This document shows, one piece after another, positions 38,072 to 46,971 of a stretch of DNA of 64,000 bases. The stretch covers positions 124,001-188,000 of the forward strand of contig CAIPYE010000014.1 of assembly GCA_903869265.1 (NCBI GenBank). Reading direction: 5' to 3'. The position numbers were made by a program, and so were the translations under genes. Each line of letters begins with the position of its first letter. The first letter of the stretch is position 1. This DNA comes from an uncultured delta proteobacterium (GTDB taxonomy: Bacteria; Desulfobacterota; Desulfobulbia; Desulfobulbales; Desulfurivibrionaceae). The notes under the pieces are model-generated. The model saw nothing but the letters and a program-made list of their open reading frames with translations, did no database searches and was not told where the DNA came from.

Positions 38072-39020
38072 CCGGATACACCAAAAGCTACTCTTTCTGT
38101 TTCTTCCGCTCATGGCGCTTGGCCTCTGGATCAGCACCCCGGTGCCGGCCACCGCAGCCGAGGGCTCGGTCGCTATCCTCCTCTCGGACAGCGAAGCAGT
38201 CTATGAACAGCAAGCTTCTCTCTTTAACGAGGAATTGGGGCTACCAGTGCAGGTTTTCAACCTGCATGGCGATCTTGCCCATGATCCGAACCTGAAGAAA
38301 AAGCTTTTTGCCGTCAGGCCATCCCTGATTTTCGCTCTGGGTGCCAAGGCAGCCTATGCCGCAAAGCTATGGACTCAGGATCACCAGGACATTCCGGTCC
38401 TTTTCGCAATGGTGTTGAACTGGCAACATTATAAATTGCTGACCGGCAGCAGCAATATTGCCGGTGTTGCTGCCGAAATTTCGCCCGGCGTCCAGTTTGT
38501 CAACATGACCCTGTTTTTGCCCTCCATACGGCGTATCGGTCTTCTCTACAGCCCTCTTTCTGAAACTATTTTCGCCCAGGCCAGGGAGGCGGCCGCCGTG
38601 CTCGATTTGGATCTGGTGGCCGAGTCCGTTGACCGTTCGGAAGATTTCCAGCGCGCCTTCAAGCGGCTCGAAGGCAGGGTGGATGCCTTCTGGCTGCTGA
38701 ACGACCCTGTTGTCTATACTCTGGAGAATGTAAGCTGGCTTGAGGGGCGTTGTCTGAAGGAGAAGCTCCTCTGCGTCGGACAAACTCAGAATCTGGCCAA
38801 GATGGGGCTGGCTCTTACAGTCAACCCGGATCTCAGCCAGATTGGCGGCCAGGTTGCTGCCATGGCTCGCAACATCCTGCTGCATGGTCAAAAGCCCGGA
38901 GAGATTGGGGTGATGGAGCCCATCGGCACCCAGCTCTTGGTCAATAGCAAAACCGTAGAGCGCATTGAGTTGCCCATCCCGCCCCAGGTGCTGGATATGG
39001 CCACCTCCATTAGCCGGTGA
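38061..39020 (+). CDS. ABC-transporter substrate-binding protein (BMP/TrpX-like fold)
   Basis: The 319-aa protein begins with a signal peptide (LLFLFLPLMALGLWISTPVPATA). The mature part matches the ABC_sub_bind family: PSLIFALGAKAAYAAKLW, VLFAMVLNW, LLYSPLSETIFAQAREAAAVLDLDLV, DAFWLLNDPVVYT, MALAMVNPDL-type LALTVNPDLSQIGGQVAAMA. It has no transporter partner here. The downstream TonB receptor suggests the pair samples an outer-membrane-imported ligand or a signal. Confidence 0.78.
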   Translation: MLNNRIHQKLLFLFLPLMALGLWISTPVPATAAEGSVAILLSDSEAVYEQQASLFNEELGLPVQVFNLHGDLAHDPNLKKKLFAVRPSLIFALGAKAAYAAKLWTQDHQDIPVLFAMVLNWQHYKLLTGSSNIAGVAAEISPGVQFVNMTLFLPSIRRIGLLYSPLSETIFAQAREAAAVLDLDLVAESVDRSEDFQRAFKRLEGRVDAFWLLNDPVVYTLENVSWLEGRCLKEKLLCVGQTQNLAKMGLALTVNPDLSQIGGQVAAMARNILLHGQKPGEIGVMEPIGTQLLVNSKTVERIELPIPPQVLDMATSISR

Positions 39021-39307
39021 GCGGAAACCGGCATTGCCGGATCTTCTTGCATCTTGCTATTGCTTCGGTGGTTAAATCTGCACATGCAACCAGCATGTCG
39101 TTATTGTAACGTCTTGTTTTTCGAAGAATATTGCTCGGCAAGGGAAGAATCTGCTTTGAATAGTTGTCCGCCGGAGCGATAACCAGATGAAGTCAAAAGG
39201 TTTTTCTCTTTTTTCCCGTCGAATGTTTCCTTGATTTTTTTTGCCTCTCCCCATAAGCTGGAAATGATAACCAGGGATTTTTTCAACAGCGGAAGGGAGA
39301 AGAGTGG

Positions 39308-41425
39308 GTGCATAAAAAACGGGTTATGACCGCAGCGGCTTTATTGTGTTTGTCCTTCGCCACCGTGGCCATGGCAACGGATTTTCCACCTGCTTCCACC
39401 GACAAGACCGAAGTTGAGGCCTTTGAAAAGATGTTCGGCCAGGGGCCGCAGGAGGAGGATGTCTACCGCACCGACCGGCTGCTGCTCACCGCCACCGGCT
39501 CGCTCAAGCCGGTGCATCTGGCCCCCTCGGTGGCCTCGGTCATCACCGCCGAGGACATCAAGGGCATGGGCGCCACCACTCTGGACGAGGTGCTGGAATC
39601 GGTGCCGGGGTTGCATGTTGAGCCGTCGGGAGCCCAGTGGTTCAGCTCCGTTTGGTCGATCCGCGGGGTGCAAACCAGCCTCAATTCCCAGGTGCTGCTC
39701 TTGATCAACGGCGTGCCCTTCACCTCCAACTACCAGGGCAGCCGTTTTATAAACTACCAGATGCCGGTGGCCATGATCTCCAGGGTGGAGGTGGTGCGGG
39801 GGCCGGGCTCGGCCCTGCACGGCGCGGATGCATTCAGCGGCACGGTCAACGTCATCACCAAGGACAATTTCGAGATCAACGGCACTGAGGCCGGGGCGCG
39901 TTACGGCTCCTTCGATACCTCCGATGTCTGGGCCCAGCACGGCGGCCAGTACAACGGCTTTGATGTTGCCTTTGGCGTGGAACGGCGCAAGACCGGCGGA
40001 GACATGGACCGGGTCATCGAACGGGACTACCTGTACGCAGTGGGTGCGGGCGCCCTCTCCAATGCCCCCGGCCACATGGACACCTGGAACGAGCAACTGG
40101 ACAGCCACCTCAACCTGCGCAAGGAGAATTGGAACCTTCACCTCTATTCGACCTTGCAGGATTCCAGTCTCGGGCCTGGCGGCTTCCAGGCCATCACCTA
40201 TGGCAACGACGTGGACTCCAAGTCCCTGCTTGTCGACTTGTCCTACCACAACGACAAGCTGGTGGAGAATTGGGAGCTGGAGAACAGGATTTATTACTCC
40301 TACCTCCATCAGGATGTTTTCATCCAGTACTTTCCCGTCGGCTTCCTCAATATGTTGGGTAATCCCATCTATACCTCACAGGACGGTGGGGTGGAGGCGG
40401 CTGGCGTATACAAGGGTTTCAACAACCACCAGCTCCGCATCGGCGCCGGAGCCAAATCTTACAACCTTGGCCGGGACCAGTATAAGAATTTCGGCCCGGC
40501 AGCAGGAGCCAACCAGTTCGGCGACTTGGTGCAGGTGACCGATCCGACCCAAATCTATATCGATGAGGCGAGCCGGACCCTGTTCTACACTCTGGTGCAG
40601 GATGAATGGCAACTGGCCCGGGCCTGGGCCCTCACCGCCGGCGCGCGTTATGACAAGTACTCCGACTTCGGCTCCACCGTCAACCCCAGGGTGGCCCTGG
40701 TCTGGGAGACCCGCTACGACCTCACCACCAAGCTCATGTACGGCCAGGCCTTCCGTGCCCCTTCCTTTGGCGAGCAGTATGTCAAAAACAACCCGGTGGT
40801 GATCGGCAACTCAAACCTTACCCCGGAGGAGATCGAAAGCATCGAGCTGGCTTTTGACTACCAGCCCACCAAGGATCTCCGGTTGATCCTCAGCCTGTTC
40901 AATTATAAGGCCAAAGATCTCATCGAGGCTACCGGCGCCACCCTGCCCCAAGTGTATACCAACTACGGCGAGCAGGAGGGCAACGGCTTCGAGGTGGAGA
41001 TGGACTGGCGGCTGCTCCGCGATTTCCGGCTGCGTTCCAACTTTGCCTACCAGCGTTCGGAAAACAAGAAATTGGACAACGCGGTGGTGCCGGATGCGCC
41101 GGAGATGCAGCTCTACCTGAACCCCTCCTGGACCTTCCTGCCGAATTGGTCCCTGGACGGCCAGCTCTACTGGATCGGCGACCGCCACCGGGCCAAGGGA
41201 GACCCGCGCGGCGACATCGCCGATTACGAGGTGGTCAACCTTACCCTGCGGCGCAAGAATATCGCCAACCACTGGGAGGCGGCCGTCTCGGTGCGCAACC
41301 TTTTTGCCGAGGATGGCCGGATTCCCAGCCCCTATGCGGCGTCCGCTCCCGGCGGCGCGTACATCCCCTACGATTACCCCATCGAAGGCCGCGCCATCTG
41401 GGGGGAGATCAGCTATCGGTTTTAG
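39308..41425 (+). CDS. TonB-dependent outer-membrane receptor
   Basis: A 705-aa receptor with signal peptide (ALLCLSFATVAMA), plug domain (APSVASVITAEDIKGMGATTL, IRGVQTSLNSQVLLLINGVPF, ISRVEVVRGPGSALHGADAFSGTVNVIT) and a 22-strand barrel ending in WGEISYRF with terminal Phe. Start is GTG at 39308 with GGGAG upstream; an ATG at 39326 is possible. The ligand is unknown: no cobalamin riboswitch or Fur box was recognised in the 287-base leader. It follows two periplasmic binding-protein genes. Confidence 0.92.
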   Translation: MHKKRVMTAAALLCLSFATVAMATDFPPASTDKTEVEAFEKMFGQGPQEEDVYRTDRLLLTATGSLKPVHLAPSVASVITAEDIKGMGATTLDEVLESVPGLHVEPSGAQWFSSVWSIRGVQTSLNSQVLLLINGVPFTSNYQGSRFINYQMPVAMISRVEVVRGPGSALHGADAFSGTVNVITKDNFEINGTEAGARYGSFDTSDVWAQHGGQYNGFDVAFGVERRKTGGDMDRVIERDYLYAVGAGALSNAPGHMDTWNEQLDSHLNLRKENWNLHLYSTLQDSSLGPGGFQAITYGNDVDSKSLLVDLSYHNDKLVENWELENRIYYSYLHQDVFIQYFPVGFLNMLGNPIYTSQDGGVEAAGVYKGFNNHQLRIGAGAKSYNLGRDQYKNFGPAAGANQFGDLVQVTDPTQIYIDEASRTLFYTLVQDEWQLARAWALTAGARYDKYSDFGSTVNPRVALVWETRYDLTTKLMYGQAFRAPSFGEQYVKNNPVVIGNSNLTPEEIESIELAFDYQPTKDLRLILSLFNYKAKDLIEATGATLPQVYTNYGEQEGNGFEVEMDWRLLRDFRLRSNFAYQRSENKKLDNAVVPDAPEMQLYLNPSWTFLPNWSLDGQLYWIGDRHRAKGDPRGDIADYEVVNLTLRRKNIANHWEAAVSVRNLFAEDGRIPSPYAASAPGGAYIPYDYPIEGRAIWGEISYRF

Positions 41426-41502
41426 GGAGGTGTTGTCGGGTTACGGCGTTGCCGCGCAACCCGCCTTCCGCAGAATTCGTTGATGGATTGGGAGCCAATG
41501 CG

Positions 41503-42327
41503 ATGCCCGACCAACCCAGGCAGGTCCGCAAGCGGAACATGACCTTTGCCAGCCGCACCGTAACCCGGATCTGGCAGGAAACCCCCTCGGAGAAGAATCC
41601 CTACCTGGCCGAGCAGTGCCGCTGCCATGGCTATGACATCTTGGAGCTTGCCCAAAAGAGGAGCTTCGCGGATGTCCTCTTTCTGCTCTTCCAGGGTGAG
41701 CTGCCAACACCGGAGCAGGCCAGGATGCTGGAGACTCTGCTCATCGTCCTGATCAATCCCGGCCCCCGCCATCCGGCCACGCGGGCGGCCATGAACGCCG
41801 CAGTGAGCAAGACCCACACTCAGCACCTGCTGCCCATCGGCCTTTCGGTGTTGGGCGGTGCGCATCTGGGTGCTGCCGAGGTGCTGGCTTCCATGCGGTG
41901 CCTGGCCGAGAATCTGAAGCGTTTGCCTGCGGAAGTGGCGCGGGAGTGTCTTTTCGCTCCTCGGCCTGCCGAGGGGGACTTCCATCCAATCCCTGGCTTT
42001 GGCAGTCGTTTTGGCGGCATCGATCCCATGCCACGGCAGATGGCAACCCTACTCGTTTCCTTGCCTGGTGCTGGCAGGGCGTTGGCCTGGGGTGAAGGGT
42101 TCACTGAGGCATTGGCCCCGTATGACATGGGCTGGTTGGCTCCTGGGGTCGCCGCCGCCGTCCTCCATGACTTGGGATTTTCTCCATGGGCCGGGGGCGG
42201 CTTGTTTCAGCTTGCCTGTGCGCCGGGCATCTTGGCCCACGGACTGGAGCTTGCCGACAAGCCCATCACCGCCATGCCCTTCTTGGACGAGGAGCACTAT
42301 GTCATTGCAGCCGAAGCAAGGAAGTGA
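41503..42327 (+). CDS. citrate-synthase-fold protein A (possible citryl-CoA lyase-like)
   Basis: A 274-aa protein with short citrate synthase/citryl-CoA lyase layout: YDILELAQKRSFADVLFLLFQGELPTPEQ, LGGAHLGAAEV (His121 in place of the first active-site His region), IPGFGSRFGGIDP and APYDMGWLAPGVAAAVLHDLGF (Asp208). In standard enzymes the second motif reads PGFGH; here the His is Ser168, so normal citrate synthase chemistry is doubtful. GGGAG lies 8 bases before the ATG. It overlaps the next, related gene by 29 bases. Confidence 0.7.
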   Translation: MPDQPRQVRKRNMTFASRTVTRIWQETPSEKNPYLAEQCRCHGYDILELAQKRSFADVLFLLFQGELPTPEQARMLETLLIVLINPGPRHPATRAAMNAAVSKTHTQHLLPIGLSVLGGAHLGAAEVLASMRCLAENLKRLPAEVARECLFAPRPAEGDFHPIPGFGSRFGGIDPMPRQMATLLVSLPGAGRALAWGEGFTEALAPYDMGWLAPGVAAAVLHDLGFSPWAGGGLFQLACAPGILAHGLELADKPITAMPFLDEEHYVIAAEARK

Positions 42328-43135
42328 CACCTCTTTTTGGGATCACCATCGGGGGAGGATTTTTACCCGAAAAGGGGGGCTCGTCTTTGGGAAGGGGGTT
42401 TTTTGTCATGGCTATGACATGATGGAAAAACTGGTTGGAAAGGCCTCCTATTTTCAGGTATTGGTCCTGAACGTAACTGGACACCTACCGGAGCGGCGTC
42501 TGTCTGAATGGTTGGAGGCCCTTTTCATCTGCCTTAGTTACCCAGATGCTCGCATCTGGTGCAATCAGATCGGCAGCTTGGCCGGTACGGCGCAGGCTTC
42601 GCCTGTGGCTGCTGTCAGCGGAGGAATTTTGGCGTCCGATTCTCGTTTGTATGGGCCAGGGGCGACGTTGGCCGCATTTTCTTTTATGAATGAAGCATTG
42701 AAACAGAAACAACAGGGCGTCGAGGTTCAAGAAATAGTGAAATCCCATCCTAACCGGCGCAATGATGGCGTTCCTGTTATTGCTGGTTATGCTCGGCCGG
42801 TTGCCCAAGGCGATGAACGAATTTCCAGCATGGTATTGGTTGCTGAGCGTCTCGGCCTTGTCAGCGGTGAGCATCTCGTATTGGCCTATGAACTCGATGC
42901 CGTGCTTACTGCGGAATATGGAGAGACCATGAACTTACTTGGTTATGCGACGGCCTTTTTGCTTGATCAGGGATTCACATATCAAGATGTATACCGTCTA
43001 CTGAGTTGTTGGGTCAACTCAGGCGTACACGCCTGCTACGCCGAGGCCGCCGACCAGCCGCCGGAATCGTTCTTTCCGCTGCACTGCGAGGATATCGACT
43101 ACCAGGGCAAGGCGCCTCGGCCTGTTCCTGCGTGA
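42299..43135 (+). CDS. citrate-synthase-fold protein B (divergent paralogue)
   Basis: A 278-aa protein aligned with its neighbour: FCHGYDMMEKLVGKASYFQVLVLNVTGHLPERR, SGGILASDSRLYGPGATLAAFSFM (equivalent to the GGAHLGA region but without His), VIAGYARPVAQGDER (equivalent to PGFGH, with Ala/Arg) and LLGYATAFLLDQGF. Key catalytic residues are absent, so it may be a non-catalytic partner of protein A. The 42.5-43.0 kb stretch is less GC-rich than its surroundings. GAGGAG precedes the ATG, inside the end of gene A. Confidence 0.65.
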   Translation: MSLQPKQGSDTSFWDHHRGRIFTRKGGLVFGKGVFCHGYDMMEKLVGKASYFQVLVLNVTGHLPERRLSEWLEALFICLSYPDARIWCNQIGSLAGTAQASPVAAVSGGILASDSRLYGPGATLAAFSFMNEALKQKQQGVEVQEIVKSHPNRRNDGVPVIAGYARPVAQGDERISSMVLVAERLGLVSGEHLVLAYELDAVLTAEYGETMNLLGYATAFLLDQGFTYQDVYRLLSCWVNSGVHACYAEAADQPPESFFPLHCEDIDYQGKAPRPVPA

Positions 43136-43142
43136 GAAGATT

Positions 43143-43763
43143 TTGCAAAACCAAGAGCACATAATCAAAAACAACCTCGTCTGGCACATGGCTACGGTAA
43201 CCCGCCAACGGCGGGAGGGGGCGAACCGCCATCGTAGCCTGGCCCTGTGGTTTACCGGCCTTTCCGGGGCAGGCAAATCAACCCTGGCCCACGCGGTGGA
43301 GGAGCGGCTTTTCTCCATGAATGCCCACACCTATGTCTTTGATGGGGACAATGTCCGCCATGGCCTGTGCCGGGATTTGGGATTCGGCAGGGAGGAGCGG
43401 CGCGAGAACATCCGGCGGATCGCGGAGATGGTCAAGCTCTTTCTTGATGCCGGGATCATCGCGCTTACCGCCTTTATCTCGCCCTTTCGTGAGGATCGGC
43501 AACGGGTGCGGGAGATTCTCGGCGCGGAAAATTTTTTTGAAATCTACTGCCGTTGCTCCCTGGAAACCTGCGAGCAGCGGGACGTGAAAGGGATATACCG
43601 CAAGGCCCGACTTGGTGAGGTGGCGCATTTCACCGGGATCACCGCACCCTATGAGGAGCCGGAGCATCCGGAACTGGTTTTGGATACGGACAGGCAATCC
43701 CCTGCGGAGTGCGTGGATGCGGTGGTGAAGGCAATCGGGGAGCGTGTCTTTCTTGACGGCTGA
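43143..43763 (+). CDS. cysC: adenylylsulfate kinase
   Basis: CysC phosphorylates APS to PAPS, the sulfate donor. The 206-aa protein has NLVWHMATVTRQRREGANRHRSLALWFTGLSGAGKST (P-loop at 39-47), DGDNVRHGLCRDLGF and GLYKKAR-type GIYRKARLGE. The homology before the P-loop supports the TTG start at 43143 (GAGAAG upstream); the next ATG is at 43188. It begins 7 bases after gene B. A sulfotransferase gene ends directly against it on the other strand. Confidence 0.93.
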   Translation: MQNQEHIIKNNLVWHMATVTRQRREGANRHRSLALWFTGLSGAGKSTLAHAVEERLFSMNAHTYVFDGDNVRHGLCRDLGFGREERRENIRRIAEMVKLFLDAGIIALTAFISPFREDRQRVREILGAENFFEIYCRCSLETCEQRDVKGIYRKARLGEVAHFTGITAPYEEPEHPELVLDTDRQSPAECVDAVVKAIGERVFLDG

Positions 43764-44885
43764 TTACTCTCCCGTTTCCTCCATGCCGTAGCGCTCAAAG
43801 ACAAAAGCAAACTCTTTTGAGATGCGCTCCCGGCTCAGGCCAAATTCCGCCAGCTCTTTCACCTTGTGTTTCCGCTGATATGCCCCCTGTTTTTCAGCAC
43901 GTTCCTGTATCGCCCGCCGCAGCCCCTCGCTGGCTGCAAGGCCGGTGAATTCCATGATCCGGGCAAAGGCGTTGTTCAGGTCATTGCGCAATTGCTCGTA
44001 AGGCAGGATCATCACTCGGTCCGGCGGCAGTTCATTCCTTACATCCATCTCGTAAAAGTAGCGATACAGGTCCACCATGCCCTGGAAGCGGTGTTCGTTG
44101 TAGCGCTGCAGCAGCTCCGGCCGGATCTGCTTGATGCCCCAGCGGAACTCGATGCTGTTGTGCAGCAGGGAGAGGAAAGACGGCACCACATGGTGGGGGC
44201 TGCGCATGATGAAGATGAATCGGGCGTCCGGGTAGAACTCCAGCATGGTCTTGAGGCGGAAGGTGGAAAAGTGGGTCTGGGCGATGATTTGGCTTTTGCC
44301 GGTGTAGTAGAGGTGGCGCCGGAAGCAGCCATCCAGGAAGCGCATGGAACGCAGCCGCTCCTTCCGGGGCTGGCGATCGTGGTATTGCAATTCCGGGTAG
44401 GTCCGTTCGTCGAAGGAGAGCATGCCGATGGCGATGAAGTTGGTGTCGTAGTTATGCAGGAAGAGCATCTCCTCTTCCTCGGTCTTGTCCAGCGCCATGC
44501 GGTGGCCGGTCCATGCCGGCATCACTTCGCTTTTGCCTTTTTTGATCAGCGTCTGCACCAGGGGCCGGAACAGGGCCCGGGCGGTGAGGGCAGGGAAGAA
44601 GAGGTGCCAGGTGTGGAAGGGGGCCGCCTCTTCGTGGCGGGTCAGCAGGTGGTGGAGAAAGGTGGTGCCGCTTCTGGGGTGGCCGAGGATGAAGATGGGT
44701 TTTTCCACCCTGACCCTGCGGAAGCCGGGGAAAAAGAGGTGGTCCAGGGCCAGGGTCAGGGCGGTGAGGATTTTCATCGCGGGTTCGACCAGAAGCCAGG
44801 TAAGAAAAACCGGGCCGAATCCGTATACCCGCCAGGTGACACGAAGGATTCGCAGATAGGTTTTCAGCATGAAAACGAAGCGCAT
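43764..44885 (-). CDS. PAPS-dependent sulfotransferase
   Basis: A 373-aa sulfotransferase-family protein. It has the 5'-phosphosulfate loop PIFILGHPRSGTTFLHHLL (about 63-81) and the 3'-phosphate region ARFIFIMRSPHHVVPSFLSL. An N-terminal hydrophobic stretch (~12-50) suggests membrane association. It would transfer sulfate from PAPS to an unknown acceptor (lipid, sugar or steroid-like alcohol). The convergent cysC supplies PAPS, so the two probably work together. The stops of the two genes abut. Confidence 0.85.
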   Translation of the reverse strand: MRFVFMLKTYLRILRVTWRVYGFGPVFLTWLLVEPAMKILTALTLALDHLFFPGFRRVRVEKPIFILGHPRSGTTFLHHLLTRHEEAAPFHTWHLFFPALTARALFRPLVQTLIKKGKSEVMPAWTGHRMALDKTEEEEMLFLHNYDTNFIAIGMLSFDERTYPELQYHDRQPRKERLRSMRFLDGCFRRHLYYTGKSQIIAQTHFSTFRLKTMLEFYPDARFIFIMRSPHHVVPSFLSLLHNSIEFRWGIKQIRPELLQRYNEHRFQGMVDLYRYFYEMDVRNELPPDRVMILPYEQLRNDLNNAFARIMEFTGLAASEGLRRAIQERAEKQGAYQRKHKVKELAEFGLSRERISKEFAFVFERYGMEETGE

Positions 44886-44907
44886 TTTTTTATTCCTCTC
44901 GACAAGA

Positions 44908-44964
44908 ATGGATATCTCTTCTTTACTGCCTGGAACAGCATGGTATTTCCATACTGGAAAATAG
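44908..44964 (+). other. possible leader peptide before the ThDP enzyme gene
   Basis: An 18-codon frame starts at ATG 44908 (residues MDISSLLPGTAWYFHTGK) and stops just before a terminator-like hairpin. The region also holds a pairing TTTCC/GGAAA near 44947-44959. No clear ribosome-binding site is present, so it is only a candidate. Confidence 0.25.
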
Positions 44965-44970
44965 AGGAAA

Positions 44971-44996
44971 GCCGCAAGGTGTTTTGCGGTTTTTTG
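44971..44996 (+). terminator. terminator-like hairpin in the leader of the ThDP enzyme gene
   Basis: CCGCAA (44972-44977) pairs with TTGCGG (44984-44989) and is followed by TTTTTT. It faces the + strand gene at 45053, with no + strand gene between it and cysC, so it may be an attenuator. Confidence 0.6.
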
Positions 44997-45052
44997 TGTC
45001 GCACGGTTGATGCGGCGAGTCCGCTACGCAAATCCATCCTGGGGGGGAGAGA

Positions 45053-46765
45053 ATGAATACTGCGGAATTAATGGTCGGTCTGTTGGCCCATATCGGAGTC
45101 GAGTATATTTTTGGCGTGCCGGGAGGTGCCATTGAGGATCTGAATACCGCGATCCATCACAACGGGAAGGGAGTCAAGCCCATCGTCACCAAGCATGAGT
45201 CCGGCGCCGCCTTCATGGCCGACGGCTATGCCCGAGTTTCCCGGAGGCTCGGCGTGTGCTGCTCCACGGCCGGCCCGGGCGCCTCGAACCTGATCACCGG
45301 CTTGGCCTCTTCCTCTGCCGATCAGATTCCGGTTCTGGCCCTTACCGGTCAGGTGGCCACCTCGGTGTTCGGCAAGGGGGCCATCCAAGAGTCCGGCTCC
45401 GAGGGGGTGAACATCACCAACATCTTCCGTAATTTTACCAAGTACAGCGGCATGCTGATCACGGAAAACCGCGCGCAGTACATGCTGCAAAAGGCGGTAC
45501 GGCTCGCCATGAGTGGCCCCACAGGCCCGACCCATCTCAATCTGCCCACCGACATAATGAAGCGTGAAGTGGAGCAGCAAGAGTTCTGTTCGCCCAAGAT
45601 TGAGGTCCGGCTCTTTGACGAGGAAAGCGTCAAACGGGCCGCCAAGTATCTGGTGGCGGCAAAGCGGCCGGTGGTGATCGCCGGTTGGGGAGTCGTGCTT
45701 TCCCGTGCCGCCAATGAGTTGCTTGAGCTTGCCCAGCTCCTGCAGATACCGGTAGCAACCTCTCCCAAGGCCAAGGGGGTTTTTCCGGAATCGCACCCAT
45801 TGTCGCTGGGGGTATTGGGCTTTGCCGGTAGCCCTGCGGCCAAGGAGTACGTTATCGAAAACGAGGTGGATGTGGTGCTCGGGGTCGGCACCAGCTTTTC
45901 GGAGATGATGACCAGCGGCTGGGATCCCCGCATCCATCCCACCGAGCACCTGATCCATGTCGATATCGATCCGGAGAAAATCGGCAGGAATTACTGCGTC
46001 TCGGTAGGATTGGCAGGAGATGCCCGAATGAACCTCAAGGAGCTGTGCAAGGCTATTGTGGAAGAGCGCTCGCAACAGTATTCTTCGGTCCATGGTAATG
46101 CGGTGATGGAGGGCCTCGCTGCCCTGCGGCGGAAACACCAGGATGTTCCAGAGGATTTCAGCAGCCGAGAAAACCTTTACCATCCGCAGAAGCTGGTGCT
46201 GGACATTCAGCGCGCCTTCCCTGCCGATACCGTTTACTTTGCCGATATCGGCACTTCCATGGCCTGGGCAATACGGCACATGACCATTGACCGGCCATAC
46301 TGTTTTTATGTCGCCCTGGGCTTCGGCTCCATGGGCTATGCGGTGGCGGCGCCGGTGGGCGCCAAGCTGGCGATGCCGGAGCGGCCGGTGGTGGCCATGG
46401 TTGGGGACGGCTCTTTTCTGATGAACGGATTTGAAGTTGCCACCGCAGTGGATAATGATATTCCCGTGATCTGGGTGGTCTTTAATAATGCCATGCTGGG
46501 CATGGTCTACCATGGCCGGCGGCTTTTCAAGACCCCAATCCCGGACGGGCTGTCGCCTCGTTTCAAACGAGTGGACTTTGTCCAGATCGCCGAAGGCCTG
46601 GGAGCCCAGGGTGTCCGACTTGATGGAGCCAACCCGCTTACCCCGGAGCTGGCCCGCGATATCCTTGCGCAGGGGCGGCCCACTGTTCTGGATGTCTGGA
46701 TCGACGAGGAGGTTGTTCCGCCCATTCATAGCCGGATCGCCACCGTGGATAAGCATTTCGGCTGA
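45053..46765 (+). CDS. ThDP-dependent enzyme, acetolactate-synthase-like
   Basis: A 570-aa protein with the three ThDP-enzyme domains. The catalytic Glu49 lies in TKHESGAAFMADGYAR, GPGASNLITGLASSSADQIPVLALTGQ follows, and the ThDP-Mg motif GDGSFLMNGFEVATAVDNDIPVIWVVFNN is near 450-478. The family includes acetolactate synthase, sulfoacetaldehyde acetyltransferase and oxalyl-CoA decarboxylase. No ilvN small subunit is adjacent. Sulfur context makes a sulfo-compound role possible but this is inference. No FAD-specific residues could be judged by eye. Confidence 0.82.
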   Translation: MNTAELMVGLLAHIGVEYIFGVPGGAIEDLNTAIHHNGKGVKPIVTKHESGAAFMADGYARVSRRLGVCCSTAGPGASNLITGLASSSADQIPVLALTGQVATSVFGKGAIQESGSEGVNITNIFRNFTKYSGMLITENRAQYMLQKAVRLAMSGPTGPTHLNLPTDIMKREVEQQEFCSPKIEVRLFDEESVKRAAKYLVAAKRPVVIAGWGVVLSRAANELLELAQLLQIPVATSPKAKGVFPESHPLSLGVLGFAGSPAAKEYVIENEVDVVLGVGTSFSEMMTSGWDPRIHPTEHLIHVDIDPEKIGRNYCVSVGLAGDARMNLKELCKAIVEERSQQYSSVHGNAVMEGLAALRRKHQDVPEDFSSRENLYHPQKLVLDIQRAFPADTVYFADIGTSMAWAIRHMTIDRPYCFYVALGFGSMGYAVAAPVGAKLAMPERPVVAMVGDGSFLMNGFEVATAVDNDIPVIWVVFNNAMLGMVYHGRRLFKTPIPDGLSPRFKRVDFVQIAEGLGAQGVRLDGANPLTPELARDILAQGRPTVLDVWIDEEVVPPIHSRIATVDKHFG

Positions 46766-46971
46766 AAGACCATAGGGGCCGCAGGTCTGTTTTTTGCCAA
46801 TTTCTTCTTGCCTTTTCGTTTTCCCCGCGGCTACCCTAAAAGGACCAGGTTGAGAAATCCTGTTTTTACAGCCTGGGCGCTATGCAGAGGGGGCGGGAAT
46901 CCGGAAGGAAAATTTGTTCTCCCGGCCGCCCTGACGGGCAAAACAGTTTTCGGAACTACGGCAGAGACACC

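Noticed and set aside
39021-39307. Cobalamin riboswitch or Fur box before the TonB receptor
   Set aside because: No B12-box or other conserved core, and no convincing Fur palindrome.
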